Shown: positions 15,463-24,796 of the stretch, piece by piece
How the letters are laid out: every line of letters starts with the position of its first letter
Position numbering within the stretch: the first letter of the stretch is position 1
Assembly (NCBI GenBank): GCA_045546915.1
Contig: JAZQDU010000008.1
Coordinates: 62,001 to 126,000, forward strand
Length of the DNA: 64,000 bases
From: UMGS172 sp045546915
Lineage (GTDB): Bacteria; Bacillota; Clostridia; Oscillospirales; Acutalibacteraceae
Direction of reading: 5' to 3'
Notes under the pieces: model-generated
Told to the model about the DNA's origin: nothing
The model's input: the letters and a program-made list of their open reading frames with translations, nothing else
Databases searched by the model: none
Position numbers and translations under genes: made by a program

Positions 15463-16524
15463 ATGAAAAGAAAAATGTCTTTGTTTACAAAGGTTTATAT
15501 TTCTGTAGTTGCGTGTTTTATGGTGCTTCTTGTGGCGGTGTCGGGATTTCTTTGGTCGGTGCTGTCGGCATATGAAAATACAAGACCGAAGCACACCGCC
15601 CAAGAGGTTTTTGAAGAGTATTTTTTATCTAAAGATACCGATGCGCTTTTAAGCATCGGCACTATGGGAAATAATTTTGAATCACAACAAATAAAAGAGC
15701 AGGTTTTAAGAGAGCAACTTAATAATAAACAACTGCAATATTTCTCGGTTTCTAAAGACGAAACAAGCCAAAAATATGCTGTAACAGCTGACGGTGTAAG
15801 AGTGGCTTATTTTACTTTAAGTAAAAAGGAACATAAGAATTTGTTTGGTTTTTACGGCTTTTCGCTTGAATTTATAGAACTGTTTGCCCCAAACAATATA
15901 AACAAAAAAATATTGGTGCCCGAGGGTTATGTTTTGACCATTAACTCGATGGCGGTGGACGAACAATACATAACCAATAAAAAAATTGCCCACCATACAA
16001 ATGAATATTTGCCAAGCGGTGAGGAAGGCTTGTATTTGAATGAGTATACCGTGTCAGGCTTTTGTAACGAACCTGATATTAAGGTTACAACACCCGATGG
16101 AAATGCAGTTGAACTTACCGAAAACCGTGAAACAAAGGTTTTAAGCGCACAAGTTTTGAATGATGAGCAGTTGCAAAACAAGTTTTCGCAGTATGCAATT
16201 AAAGTCGCGACTATTTATACTGAGGTTATGAGTAAAGATGCCGAAAAAGGCGAATTATATCAGTATGTTGATAAAAGTTCGGCTTTTTATAAAAAACTCA
16301 GAACGGTTGACACCTGGTTCTGGCCACATGACGGATACAAAATAAGAAACACCCAAGCGTCGCAGTTCATTTGCCATTCAGAAGACGTATTTTCTTGCCG
16401 TGTGACGTTGGTTCAAGAACTTTACACAAAGAAGAATACCGAAATAATAAATGTTGACCTTGTACTTTGTTTTCGAAATGTAAACGGAAAGAACTTGCTT
16501 TATAACGCAGTAACAAACGGGTGA
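15463..16524 (+). CDS. Membrane-anchored extracellular protein, unknown family
   Basis: A 353-residue protein. The start chosen is ATG 15463, six bases after the stop of the fusion gene, with AAAAGG upstream. Residues 11-34 form one transmembrane helix (VYISVVACFMVLLVAVSGFL) after a basic N-terminus, so the rest (about 315 residues) should face the outside. No domain is recognised; an NTF2-like beginning (TAQEVFEEYFLSKDTDALL) is possible. Its place between the glycosyltransferase fusion and the PAP2 gene suggests a part in the same envelope pathway. No catalytic motif can be named. Confidence 0.75.
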   Translation: MKRKMSLFTKVYISVVACFMVLLVAVSGFLWSVLSAYENTRPKHTAQEVFEEYFLSKDTDALLSIGTMGNNFESQQIKEQVLREQLNNKQLQYFSVSKDETSQKYAVTADGVRVAYFTLSKKEHKNLFGFYGFSLEFIELFAPNNINKKILVPEGYVLTINSMAVDEQYITNKKIAHHTNEYLPSGEEGLYLNEYTVSGFCNEPDIKVTTPDGNAVELTENRETKVLSAQVLNDEQLQNKFSQYAIKVATIYTEVMSKDAEKGELYQYVDKSSAFYKKLRTVDTWFWPHDGYKIRNTQASQFICHSEDVFSCRVTLVQELYTKKNTEIINVDLVLCFRNVNGKNLLYNAVTNG

Positions 16525-16528
16525 ATCT

Positions 16529-17086
16529 ATGAACGAATTTGAACTAAAAATTCTTGATTTTATTCAGGATAATATAAAGTGCGGTTTTCTCGATTTTTTA
16601 ATGCCTGTCGTCACCCTTTTGGGTGAACACGGAATTTTTTGGATAGTTACAGCGGCAGTTTTGCTGATATTCAAAAAAACGCGTAAAGTAGGTGCCATGA
16701 TGGGTGTTGCCTTGCTGTTAGGTTTTATTGTAGGTAATCTTACGCTTAAGCCTTTAATAGCAAGGGTCAGACCATACGACATGCCGGGAGTGGAAGTACA
16801 ACTGCTTGTAGAAAGATTAAGCGATAAATCATTCCCTTCGGGGCACACGCTTGCTTGCTTTGAAGCGGCTACGGTGATTTTTATTGCCAATAAAAAATGG
16901 GGAATTTTAGCGTTGGTTTCTGCTTTTCTTGTGGCATTTTCACGCCTTTATTTATATGTTCATTATCCGACCGATGTGCTTTGCGGTGCGGTTCTCGGCA
17001 TATTGTTCGCAACTTTGGCAAGCATTATAGTAAAACGTGTAATTTCTTCATATTATTCTAAAAGAAACCGCTTGACGAAGGAGTAA
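16529..17086 (+). CDS. PAP2-family phosphatase (compact form)
   Basis: A 185-residue membrane protein, the usual size of small bacterial PAP2 enzymes. Motifs: KPLIARVRP at about 75, SFPSGHT at about 102, and SRLYLYVHYPTDV at about 145, with all catalytic Arg, His and Asp residues. Second PAP2 gene in the window, but in the envelope operon; it starts four bases after the preceding stop. Likely role: removal of phosphate from a lipid such as undecaprenyl diphosphate or phosphatidylglycerophosphate. The following diacylglycerol-kinase-type gene makes the opposite reaction, so a lipid-phosphate cycle is suggested. Confidence 0.92.
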   Translation: MNEFELKILDFIQDNIKCGFLDFLMPVVTLLGEHGIFWIVTAAVLLIFKKTRKVGAMMGVALLLGFIVGNLTLKPLIARVRPYDMPGVEVQLLVERLSDKSFPSGHTLACFEAATVIFIANKKWGILALVSAFLVAFSRLYLYVHYPTDVLCGAVLGILFATLASIIVKRVISSYYSKRNRLTKE

Positions 17087-17091
17087 TGTAA

Positions 17092-17979
17092 ATGGAAAAA
17101 GTTTTGCTTATCGTTAATCCCGTTGCAGGCAAGATGAAGGCTAAAACGACCTTGCTTGATGTTGTAACCGCTTTGCAAAAAAGCGGTGAATCGGTAACGG
17201 TTTTTATAACACAAAGTCGTGGTGACGCCGTAAAAGAAGCAGCATTAGCCGAAAAAAATGGCTTCAAAAAGGTTGTTTGCTTTGGCGGTGATGGTACTTT
17301 AAACGAGACCATAAACGGACTTATGCAGTCGCAAAGTAAACTGCCGCTCGGCTATATTCCTGCAGGAAGTACTAATGATTTTGCCACGAGTATGAAGTTG
17401 CCGTCGGTACCTAAAAAAAGTGCAGAACTTATTGCAAACGGCACAGTAAAGCCTATTGATATAGGTATTTTTGACGAGCAACGCTACTTTACATATGTAG
17501 CGGCGTTTGGCGTTTTTACCGCTGCTTCATATAGTGTTACGCAGGACATGAAAAACATTTTTGGCCATTTGGCATATATTCTCGGTGGCGTTAAAGAAAT
17601 CGGAAATATTAAAAGTCATCATGTAAAAATCACTATGGGCGATAAGGTGATAGAAGACGACTATATGTTTGGTGCGGTTGCAAATTCAACATCGGTTGCG
17701 GGAATAGTGAAACTTGATGAGAGTCTTGTTGATATGAGTGACGGCCAGTTTGAAGTGGGACTTATTAAAAAACCGAAAACAATAGCCGAATTAAACAGAA
17801 TAATTACAGCACTTACAACCTCAAAGTTTGAAAATGGGGGCATTGAGTTCTATAAGGCGTCTGAAGTGACGGTCGAATCGCAAGGTAAACTTGACTGGAC
17901 TTTAGATGGCGAGCATGGTGAGAGCGTAGACAAGGTTATTATTAAAAATTTACATAAGGCTGTGAACTTTATAAAATAA
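17092..17979 (+). CDS. Diacylglycerol/lipid kinase, DagK-YegS family
   Basis: A 295-residue kinase with the family's motifs: IVNPVAGKMKA at residue 6, FGGDGTLNETI at about 63 (the GGDGT nucleotide site), and GYIPAGSTNDFATSM at about 85. The C-terminal beta-sandwich (GGIEFYKASEVTVES, then DGE) is intact. Enzymes of this group phosphorylate diacylglycerol, sphingoid or related lipids with ATP on the cytoplasmic membrane face. The ATG follows the PAP2 stop by five bases with GAAGGAG upstream. Which lipid is used cannot be told. The neighbouring phosphatase suggests turnover of the same kind of lipid phosphate. Confidence 0.93.
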   Translation: MEKVLLIVNPVAGKMKAKTTLLDVVTALQKSGESVTVFITQSRGDAVKEAALAEKNGFKKVVCFGGDGTLNETINGLMQSQSKLPLGYIPAGSTNDFATSMKLPSVPKKSAELIANGTVKPIDIGIFDEQRYFTYVAAFGVFTAASYSVTQDMKNIFGHLAYILGGVKEIGNIKSHHVKITMGDKVIEDDYMFGAVANSTSVAGIVKLDESLVDMSDGQFEVGLIKKPKTIAELNRIITALTTSKFENGGIEFYKASEVTVESQGKLDWTLDGEHGESVDKVIIKNLHKAVNFIK

Positions 17980-18004
17980 GTCAGTTTTATGTGGAGGAAC
18001 AGTT

Positions 18005-18982
18005 GTGAAAAAAAGCGTAAAAACAGCTTTGATTTTAGGCGGGGTAACCATTCTTGCGGCGGGTGTTTCAACCTATGTTGCAAGTAAGATTTTAGTGTCG
18101 GTTGCTACAAAGAGGCAAATTGTCAACTTCCCCAATAAAATGCAGGATAGGTTAACCGGAGGGCTTATTAGCGACCCTAATGCCCAAAAAGTGCTAAACG
18201 CAAGCAAAAATGCCGACCTGCTCCCTACAACGAAGGTTGACATTGAAGGTTTTGACGGTACACCGCTTACCGGTCGCATATATCACGCCGAAAATACAAA
18301 AAGAATTATTGTTGCCATGCACGGATGGCGTTCGAGTTGGCAGATAGATTATGGACTTACTTCTAATTTTTATCACACTAACGATTGTACCGTAATTTAT
18401 CCTGACCAAAGAGGTCAGAATGGTAGCGGTGGTGACCGTATCGGTTTTGGTGTTTTAGAAAGGCACGATTGTCTTGCTTGGATTAATTTTGCCGTCGAGC
18501 AGTTTGGTGAGCAAATACCGATTTATCTGTGCGGTGTTTCCATGGGCGCTACAACCGTTCTTATGACTTCGGGTTTTACTTTGCCTGAAAACGTGAGAGG
18601 TATTATAGCCGATTGCGGGTTTACGTCTCCTCATGATATTTGGGAACACGTGCTTGATAAGAATTTGCATATAAATTCTAAAATAACCTATCCAATAGCC
18701 AATGCCATATGTAAACGCGAGGCTAAATTTGACGGGGAAGAGTATTCCACCATTGAGGCGTTGGCGAATAACGACCGGCCGGTACTTTTCATTCACGGCT
18801 CGGCTGACGGATTTGTACCGCCTGAGATGACCTTTCGCAATTATATGGCATGTAAAGCACCAAAGGAATTGCTTATTGTTCCTGAGGCGGGTCACGGCAT
18901 GAGTTATGTGACCGAACCTGAAACTTATGAAAAAACGGTAATTAAGTTCTTTAAAAAGTGTGAAACCGAAGGATTTGATTAA
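18005..18982 (+). CDS. Membrane-anchored alpha/beta hydrolase
   Basis: A 325-residue protein starting at GTG 18005 (GTGGAGGAACA upstream). Residues 7-30 form an N-terminal membrane anchor. The hydrolase fold follows: VAMHGWRSSW at about 99, DQRGQNGSGGDRIG at about 135, the nucleophile elbow GVSMGAT (serine at about 181), ADGFVPPEM (likely Asp) and EAGHGMSYV (catalytic His). It resembles the YqkD/BAAT-like esterase group of Firmicutes. The last gene of the envelope operon, closed by a strong terminator. The substrate is unknown; an ester of the lipid or glycan made by this operon is possible. Confidence 0.88.
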   Translation: MKKSVKTALILGGVTILAAGVSTYVASKILVSVATKRQIVNFPNKMQDRLTGGLISDPNAQKVLNASKNADLLPTTKVDIEGFDGTPLTGRIYHAENTKRIIVAMHGWRSSWQIDYGLTSNFYHTNDCTVIYPDQRGQNGSGGDRIGFGVLERHDCLAWINFAVEQFGEQIPIYLCGVSMGATTVLMTSGFTLPENVRGIIADCGFTSPHDIWEHVLDKNLHINSKITYPIANAICKREAKFDGEEYSTIEALANNDRPVLFIHGSADGFVPPEMTFRNYMACKAPKELLIVPEAGHGMSYVTEPETYEKTVIKFFKKCETEGFD

Positions 18983-19003
18983 AAATCTATATTTGTTAAA
19001 GCA

Positions 19004-19037
19004 AAAAAGTTCCCGTCTAATATGACGGGAACTTTTT
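19004..19037. terminator. Bidirectional terminator, envelope operon / recG
   Basis: AAAAAGTTCCCGTC, a six-base loop and GACGGGAACTTTTT. It serves the rightward hydrolase gene and, two bases into its coding end, the leftward recG. Confidence 0.92.
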
Positions 19038-21066
19038 AGTTATATCCGTATGTTTTTACTTGCTTAAAAAGTTTGGTAATTTCGGATTTTAAGCAGGCAT
19101 TTTGAGGATTAGAGAGAGTAGGGTCGCTGTTATAAAGTTGCTTTGCGGCAAGACCTGCAGCACGAAACAGTTCCATATCCTCTGATAAATCGGCAATTTT
19201 GAGCTCAGGAAGCCCATGTTGACGTTTTCCAATAAAATCTCCAGGACCTCTTACTTTTAAATCTTCGTCGGCAATTTTAAAACCGTCAGTGGTGCTACAC
19301 ATAAATTTTAATCGTTTGCCTGTTTCACCGCCTGTGTACGATGAAAGAAAAATGCAGGTTGACTGATGTTTGCCTCGCCCGATTCGTCCTCTTAATTGGT
19401 GTAATTGCGAAAGACCGAAACGCTCAGCGTTTTCTATAAGCATAATGACGGCATTGGGCACATCAACGCCAACCTCCACGACAGTGGTTGCAATAAGCAG
19501 TTGAATTTCGCCTAAGGCAAAGGCGGTCATAACGGCTGTTTTTTCTTTGGGCTTCATTTTTCCGTGTAAAAGACCAACTTTGTATGAAGCAAAATCACCC
19601 GTTTTTAATTTTTCGTAGTACTCAATTGCTGAGGCAAGGTCAATATTTTCGTTTTCTTCGACCATTGGGCAGATAATATATCCTTGGCGACCACGGTTTA
19701 AATGTTCCTTAATGTAGTTATATGCTCGGTTGCGTTTGCCGGGGTCTACTAAAAATGTTTCAATCGGTTTTCTGCCTGAGGGAAGGGTGTCAATAATGCT
19801 GATGTCAAGGTCACCGTAGAAAATGAGTGACATGGTGCGGGGAATAGGTGTCGCTGACATAACAAGCATATGAGGGTGGTTGCCTTTAGAGGAAAGAGTT
19901 GTTCGTTGTTCAACTCCAAATCGGTGTTGTTCGTCGGTCACCACAAGACCTAAATTAAAAAATTCAACATCATCTTCCAAAACTGCATGAGTACCAATCA
20001 GTACGTCAATTTCACCGTTTTTCAGAGCCTCTTTAATTTTAAGTTTTTTGGATTTGTTAATAGAACCGGTAAGAACGGCTATATTAATGCCTTGAGGCTC
20101 AAAAACTCGGCTTAAATTATTAAAATGTTGGTTTGCCAAAACCTCAGTCGGTGCCATAATAACCGATTGGTAGCCTTCCTTTGCGGCAGTAAAACTCAAA
20201 GCCGCAGCCACCATGGTTTTGCCCGAACCAACGTCGCCTTGAATAAGTCGGCTCATGGGACGTCCTGAACGCATGTCCTTAACGCAGTCATTAATGGCAT
20301 TTTTTTGTGCATCGGTTAGCGAAAAGGGAAGTAAATCTGCAAACTCTCGGCAGGCAGTGCCGTTTATAATAACATCGGTATGTTTTTTACGTCCTTGTTT
20401 TTGATATAGTATACCTATTTGAAGGAAAAACAGTTCTTCAAAAACCAACCGCTTGCGAGCAACCTCAATATCACGCATATTTTTTGGAAAATGTATGTTT
20501 TTTAATGCGGTTTCAAGGTCACACAAGTCAAATTGTTGCCTTATCTCGCTCGGCAAAGGGTCATTGGGCGTAAACTGCTCTAATGCATTGCCAACTGCTT
20601 TTAAAATGACCGATGAAGTAAGACCGGCTGTGGCAGGGTAGATAGGCATTATGTTATTTTCGGTTTCAGCGTAAATATCTGGTGCTGACATTTCACATTT
20701 GTAAAAGTTGCGCTCTAATTTGCCGTAAAAAAGATATGTTTCGCCTATTTTAATTTTTGATGCCAAGTATTTTTGGTTAAAAAGTGTTACCGTGCAGGTC
20801 TCTACTTTGTCAGAGATTACAAAACGGTAAAGCATCATGCCTTTGCGTATGTAAACCTCTTCAACCTCACTTTGCACGGTTGCTTTTATGCAACACGGTC
20901 GGTCAAAATAGGCCTCGTGCAACATCAAAGGCTTCGAACGGTCACGGTAATCTCTTGGGTATAAACGTAAAAGAGTGCCGACGTCAGTAACGCCGAGTTG
21001 CTTAAACAACTCGGCGCGCTTTTCGCCGACACCTTTTAAAAATCTAATGTTATCTTCCGATTTCAT
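19036..21066 (-). CDS. recG: ATP-dependent DNA helicase RecG
   Basis: A 676-residue helicase, normal RecG length. ATG 21066 is chosen; TTG 21075, three codons upstream, is also possible. The N-terminal wedge domain starts with GVGEKRAELFKQLGV. Motifs: I RLIQGDVGSGKTMVAAAL, Ia APTEVLANQH, II DEQHRFGVEQR, III MSATPIPRTMSL, V ATTVVEVGVDVPNA, VI HQLRGRIGRG. RecG unwinds stalled replication forks and recombination junctions. The start overlaps the fakA stop (GAGTGATATG), so the two are translationally coupled. The order yloU-fakA-recG matches Bacillus. Confidence 0.97.
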   Translation of the reverse strand: MKSEDNIRFLKGVGEKRAELFKQLGVTDVGTLLRLYPRDYRDRSKPLMLHEAYFDRPCCIKATVQSEVEEVYIRKGMMLYRFVISDKVETCTVTLFNQKYLASKIKIGETYLFYGKLERNFYKCEMSAPDIYAETENNIMPIYPATAGLTSSVILKAVGNALEQFTPNDPLPSEIRQQFDLCDLETALKNIHFPKNMRDIEVARKRLVFEELFFLQIGILYQKQGRKKHTDVIINGTACREFADLLPFSLTDAQKNAINDCVKDMRSGRPMSRLIQGDVGSGKTMVAAALSFTAAKEGYQSVIMAPTEVLANQHFNNLSRVFEPQGINIAVLTGSINKSKKLKIKEALKNGEIDVLIGTHAVLEDDVEFFNLGLVVTDEQHRFGVEQRTTLSSKGNHPHMLVMSATPIPRTMSLIFYGDLDISIIDTLPSGRKPIETFLVDPGKRNRAYNYIKEHLNRGRQGYIICPMVEENENIDLASAIEYYEKLKTGDFASYKVGLLHGKMKPKEKTAVMTAFALGEIQLLIATTVVEVGVDVPNAVIMLIENAERFGLSQLHQLRGRIGRGKHQSTCIFLSSYTGGETGKRLKFMCSTTDGFKIADEDLKVRGPGDFIGKRQHGLPELKIADLSEDMELFRAAGLAAKQLYNSDPTLSNPQNACLKSEITKLFKQVKTYGYN

Positions 21067-21067
21067 A

Positions 21068-22738
21068 TCACTCAACCGAAATAATAAAGTAGTATACGGG
21101 CTGACCGCCGTTAATTAAAGTAACTTCAACATCTGAGCCTAATTTTGCAGATACTGCAGAAGAAATCTTTTGTGCTTCGTTTTCGGTGACATCCTCGCCG
21201 AACATAAGGGTTACAAACGAGGTGTCGCGGTTGCTCAAGTTTTTAATAAGTTTCATAACGCACTTTTCAAGGTCGGTTTCGGTAAACGCAACCTTGCCGT
21301 TAGCAAGTGCTAAAAGGTCGCCTTTGTTAATCTTTTTGCCGTCGTAATCCGAATCGCGTGCGGCAAAGGTAACCTGACCGGTCTGTACGTTTTCATAACC
21401 TTTTTGCATAGCAATTGTATTGGTATCATCGTCAGAATCAGGGTCGAAATTAAGCATTGCAGAAACGCCCTGAGGAATAGTACGTGTAGGCAAAACTATT
21501 ACTTTGCGGGTGCTTAACGGAATTGCCTGTTCGGCGGCCATGATAATGTTTTTGTTATTGGGAAGAACAAAAACGGTTGATGCGGGGGTCTGCTCAATAG
21601 CGTTAAGAATATCGTCAGTACTGGGGTTCATTGTCTGACCGCCACTAACAATTTTGTCAACACCTAAATCGTTAAAAAGTTCGTGGATACCGTCACCTGC
21701 GGCAACCGCAACAAAACCGACTTCTTTTTCAATTTCTACAGGTTCAGCACTTGTCTTTTCGCTTGCGGGAGCAGCACTTTTAGGAGCGTCACCCTTTGAG
21801 TCGTGTTTGGCTCTTTCGTGTTGGTCACGCATATTTTCAACCTTCATATTGACAAGTTGACCAAATGTAAGACCTTTTTCAAAAGCGTTACCGGGATGGT
21901 CGGTATGAACGTGAACCTTTATAATTTCTTCATCGTCTACTACAACAACACAGTCGCCAATGGTTTCAAGATAGGCACGAAGTGTTTTAGGGTCTTTATT
22001 TAAATCGTCACGTTTAACGATGAATTCGGTACAGTAGGTGAAAGTAATATCAGCCTCTGATTCAGCAGCGGCATTGCGCTGAGTGGCGGCAGGAGAACTT
22101 GTGGCAGAAGTATCGTTTGCCTCAATAATCACACCGTCTTTAAATACCGAAAGCATACCTTCCAATATAACAACGAAGCCTTTACCGCCTGCGTCAACAA
22201 CACCGGCTTTTTTTAGAACAGGTAATATTTCGGGGGTTTCGGCAAGTGCCTTATTTGCACCTTCGAGCAAAGCCTCAAATACTTCAAGAACGTCTTTACC
22301 GGCTTTGGTTGCTTTTTCGGCATATTCACTGGCTACTCTTGCAACGGTAAGAATGGTACCTTCCGTGGGTTTCATAACGGCATTGTATGCTGCTTCGACA
22401 CCAAGTTTCATAGCGTCGCGAAGGGCCACCGAATCCATAACCTCTTTGCCTTTAAGACCTTTTGAAAATCCTCTGAAAAGCAGGGAAAGGATAACACCCG
22501 AGTTACCTCTTGCACCTCTTAAAAGTGCAGAAGCATTAACATCGGCAACCTTGCTTGCTGTTTCGTCCTTGAGCAGAGCAAGTTCGCGTGCAGCGTTGCT
22601 GATGGTCATCGACATATTGGTGCCGGTATCACCATCGGGTACCGGGAAAACATTAAGTTCGTCTACTGCTTGTTTGCAGTTAATAATGTTGTTTGCGCCC
22701 GAAATCAATGCGTCGCGCAAAATATTTCCGTTAATCAA
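21068..22738 (-). CDS. fakA: Fatty acid kinase catalytic subunit FakA / DAK2-domain protein YloV
   Basis: A 556-residue protein. The start chosen is TTG 22738 with TTAGGAG eight bases before it. Residues 1-200 are a DAK2 (dihydroxyacetone kinase L-like) domain: NVFPVPDGDTGTNMSMT holds the aspartates that bind magnesium-ATP, and LLRGARGNSGVILS the second site. The central and C-terminal parts carry a FakA-type linker and DegV-like fold (GFVAVAAGDG, VLPNNKNIIMAA). FakA phosphorylates fatty acids bound to a FakB (DegV) partner for use in phospholipids; no FakB is in this window. A low-complexity Ala/Glu/Lys linker lies at about 312-340. It lies in an operon with asp23 and recG. Confidence 0.95.
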   Translation of the reverse strand: MINGNILRDALISGANNIINCKQAVDELNVFPVPDGDTGTNMSMTISNAARELALLKDETASKVADVNASALLRGARGNSGVILSLLFRGFSKGLKGKEVMDSVALRDAMKLGVEAAYNAVMKPTEGTILTVARVASEYAEKATKAGKDVLEVFEALLEGANKALAETPEILPVLKKAGVVDAGGKGFVVILEGMLSVFKDGVIIEANDTSATSSPAATQRNAAAESEADITFTYCTEFIVKRDDLNKDPKTLRAYLETIGDCVVVVDDEEIIKVHVHTDHPGNAFEKGLTFGQLVNMKVENMRDQHERAKHDSKGDAPKSAAPASEKTSAEPVEIEKEVGFVAVAAGDGIHELFNDLGVDKIVSGGQTMNPSTDDILNAIEQTPASTVFVLPNNKNIIMAAEQAIPLSTRKVIVLPTRTIPQGVSAMLNFDPDSDDDTNTIAMQKGYENVQTGQVTFAARDSDYDGKKINKGDLLALANGKVAFTETDLEKCVMKLIKNLSNRDTSFVTLMFGEDVTENEAQKISSAVSAKLGSDVEVTLINGGQPVYYFIISVE

Positions 22739-22796
22739 AACTAACACTCCTAACTGCAACGGCCAAAACCGTTGCTGACAAAAAGCTTATTTCTTG

Positions 22797-23144
22797 TTAT
22801 TCTTTAATTCCGTCAACACGAACGGTAACGTTGTTAACGGTAATACCCGTTGCTTCTTTAACAACGTATTTTACTTTGTGGGTAATGCTTTTAGCAATAG
22901 CGTTTATGTTCATACCGTAAGCAACAATAATATGAAGGTCAACATTAATCATATCAAAATCGCCCGAAATACGAATACCTTTATCGGTATAATCTTTTTT
23001 AGAAAACAAATTTTTAAACTTCTGTTTTCCGTGAGGAGCCATACCGGCAACTCCGAAACAGGATGAAGCGGCATTACCGATAAGTTTTGCAAAATATTCG
23101 TTTGATACGGTAACTGTTCCTATTTTTGTTTCGTAAGCTATCAT
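22797..23144 (-). CDS. Asp23/Gls24 family envelope stress protein (YloU)
   Basis: A 115-residue protein of the Asp23/Gls24 family: TVTVSNEYFAKLIGNAA at the start, VAGMAP in the middle and NNVTVRVDGI at the end. The family is membrane-associated and linked to alkaline or envelope stress. Strong GGAGGTACAATAA ribosome site before ATG 23144. Its position before fakA is the conserved yloU-yloV arrangement. No transmembrane helix. The stop lies 58 bases before the fakA start. Confidence 0.95.
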   Translation of the reverse strand: MIAYETKIGTVTVSNEYFAKLIGNAASSCFGVAGMAPHGKQKFKNLFSKKDYTDKGIRISGDFDMINVDLHIIVAYGMNINAIAKSITHKVKYVVKEATGITVNNVTVRVDGIKE

Positions 23145-23176
23145 TTATTGTACCTCCGTTTTTAGTATAGTCAAAA

Positions 23177-24778
23177 CTACTTTGTGTTTGATATTCCGAA
23201 GTATGCGTCGGATGCCGACGATACATTTTCGATTGTAAGTGAAGTATCGCAAACCGTAACACCTAATGTGTAGCAAATAGGAATAAGCGGCATCTCGGCG
23301 TTAAAAGCGTTGATAATATCGGTCAGCGAATATTCGCCATTATAAAAGCCTTTAACCGCTTTAGCGGTATTTAAGTGGTTTAGTGTTTCTTGGTTTGTTT
23401 CGTCTTGCTGGGTTTCGTCTTGCTGGGTTTCGTCTTCCGTTGTATTAGACTCCGGTTCTAATAACCCGTAAGCCAAACTGCCACCTGGGGTTACGAGTTC
23501 GGTTATGTCCATATTAGCGGGAACTCTTGCCTCAGCAATATAAAGGTCAAACCAACCGTTTCTAAGTGAAGAGGTATATTCCTTCCATTCCATAGGTTTT
23601 TCTACAATTGAAATTCCAATAGTTTTAAACTGGTTTGCCAACTGCTTTGCTAATTCAGCACGGCGCGAATTACCGTTATAGTAGACTAAACCAAATTCCA
23701 ACCTTTTTCCTTTAGAATTGACAAAGTATCCCTCTTCATCTTTATTATTATAACCGATACTCTTTAAATAAGCAACCATTATTTCTGTGTCGCTCGATGA
23801 AGATATATTTTGAACACCCTTTGCGTCCTCAAAAACGGGGTTAAAAATACCGGTGGCAGGTGTAGCATAGGTGAAGTATGAGTTTTGGCAAAGGTTTGCA
23901 CGGTCAACACAGGCAGAAAGAGCATACCTGAACTGTTCATTTTTAAAGAGAGCTTTGTTGTGGTTGAGTCCCAAAAAAATTAATCTGTTTAAAGAAATTG
24001 TACTTAAGTTGCCCGACATAGGAGGAATAACTCCGTCAGAGAGGTCGGTGCTGTATATGCTTACATTGCCCGACTCAAGGTTGTATTTTGCAACATCGTT
24101 ATCGGGAGCGTTTACAAGGTTAATTTCAGCAATGTTAGGTGTTCCCAAAATGTGCGACTGATTGCGGTAAAGTTTTAAATTTGCAAAATCGGGCACATAT
24201 CGTCCCGAACCGATAGGCGGCAGAGCAATTTTGTTTTCGTCGGTCAGTTTGTCAGAACCTTTTTTTATAATTGGAAAATCAAGTAGGTTTTCAAAATAAG
24301 GGTCCGCCTTTTTCAAGGTGATGCTAATTGTATCCGAAGACTCTACCGTAATCAACGCGATACTGTTTAGTGCAGATGCATAATAAGTGTCTGATTCTTT
24401 AGCAAGTAAATATGAGTATTCCACATCGTCAGCGGTAACGCGGGAGCCGTCTGAAAACAGAGCATTTTTAAGCGTTACGGTGCACACCTTTTCGTTTCGT
24501 TCAATGCTTTTCGCCAAAACATATTCAGGTTTATATTGGTTGTTAATTCTTACCAGAGGGTCAAAAATAAGTGACGACAACTGACGGTTGACCATGGTTT
24601 TGGCAAGGTAAGGATTTATGGAATCTCCGTTGCAGTAAAGCAGTCCAAACTGTTTTTGAGTGCGGTTATCAGAGGTTGACGGCTGAGGCTCTTCATTTTG
24701 CGAGGGGTTGTTTTTAGCCGAGCATGAGCAGAGTAAAACAAGACACATAATAAGAAATAAACTGATTACTTTTTTCAT
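23177..24778 (-). CDS. Peptide/nickel-type ABC substrate-binding lipoprotein
   Basis: A 533-residue family 5 solute-binding protein. The signal MKKVISLFLIMCLVLLCSCS carries a lipobox ending at Cys19, so it is anchored outside as a lipoprotein. An SBP_bac_5 fold follows: LVRINNQYKPEYVLAKS, DGSRVTADDVEYSYLLAKES, IGSGRYVPDF. It would bind an oligopeptide or nickel and hand it to a permease, but no ABC permease or ATPase gene is nearby, so it is an orphan. At about residue 450 it holds an acidic tandem repeat (DETQQ, DETQQ, DETNQ) inside the domain, which is unusual. It is 19 bases after ymdB and 33 before asp23, so probably one transcript. Confidence 0.9.
   Translation of the reverse strand: MKKVISLFLIMCLVLLCSCSAKNNPSQNEEPQPSTSDNRTQKQFGLLYCNGDSINPYLAKTMVNRQLSSLIFDPLVRINNQYKPEYVLAKSIERNEKVCTVTLKNALFSDGSRVTADDVEYSYLLAKESDTYYASALNSIALITVESSDTISITLKKADPYFENLLDFPIIKKGSDKLTDENKIALPPIGSGRYVPDFANLKLYRNQSHILGTPNIAEINLVNAPDNDVAKYNLESGNVSIYSTDLSDGVIPPMSGNLSTISLNRLIFLGLNHNKALFKNEQFRYALSACVDRANLCQNSYFTYATPATGIFNPVFEDAKGVQNISSSSDTEIMVAYLKSIGYNNKDEEGYFVNSKGKRLEFGLVYYNGNSRRAELAKQLANQFKTIGISIVEKPMEWKEYTSSLRNGWFDLYIAEARVPANMDITELVTPGGSLAYGLLEPESNTTEDETQQDETQQDETNQETLNHLNTAKAVKGFYNGEYSLTDIINAFNAEMPLIPICYTLGVTVCDTSLTIENVSSASDAYFGISNTK
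23398..23442. repeat. 15-bp tandem repeat inside the SBP gene
   Basis: Two identical 15-base units (23398-23412, 23413-23427) and a third diverged unit (23428-23442). They encode three acidic/Gln pentapeptides. The length can change by slippage without a frameshift. Confidence 0.9.
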
Positions 24779-24796
24779 GTTTTCTGCTCCTTTTCT

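Noticed and set aside
22083..22778. A 231-codon rightward frame opposite fakA
   Set aside because: Antisense shadow of a conserved gene; composition (Ser/Ala/Thr-rich) and lack of a ribosome site are typical of mirror frames.
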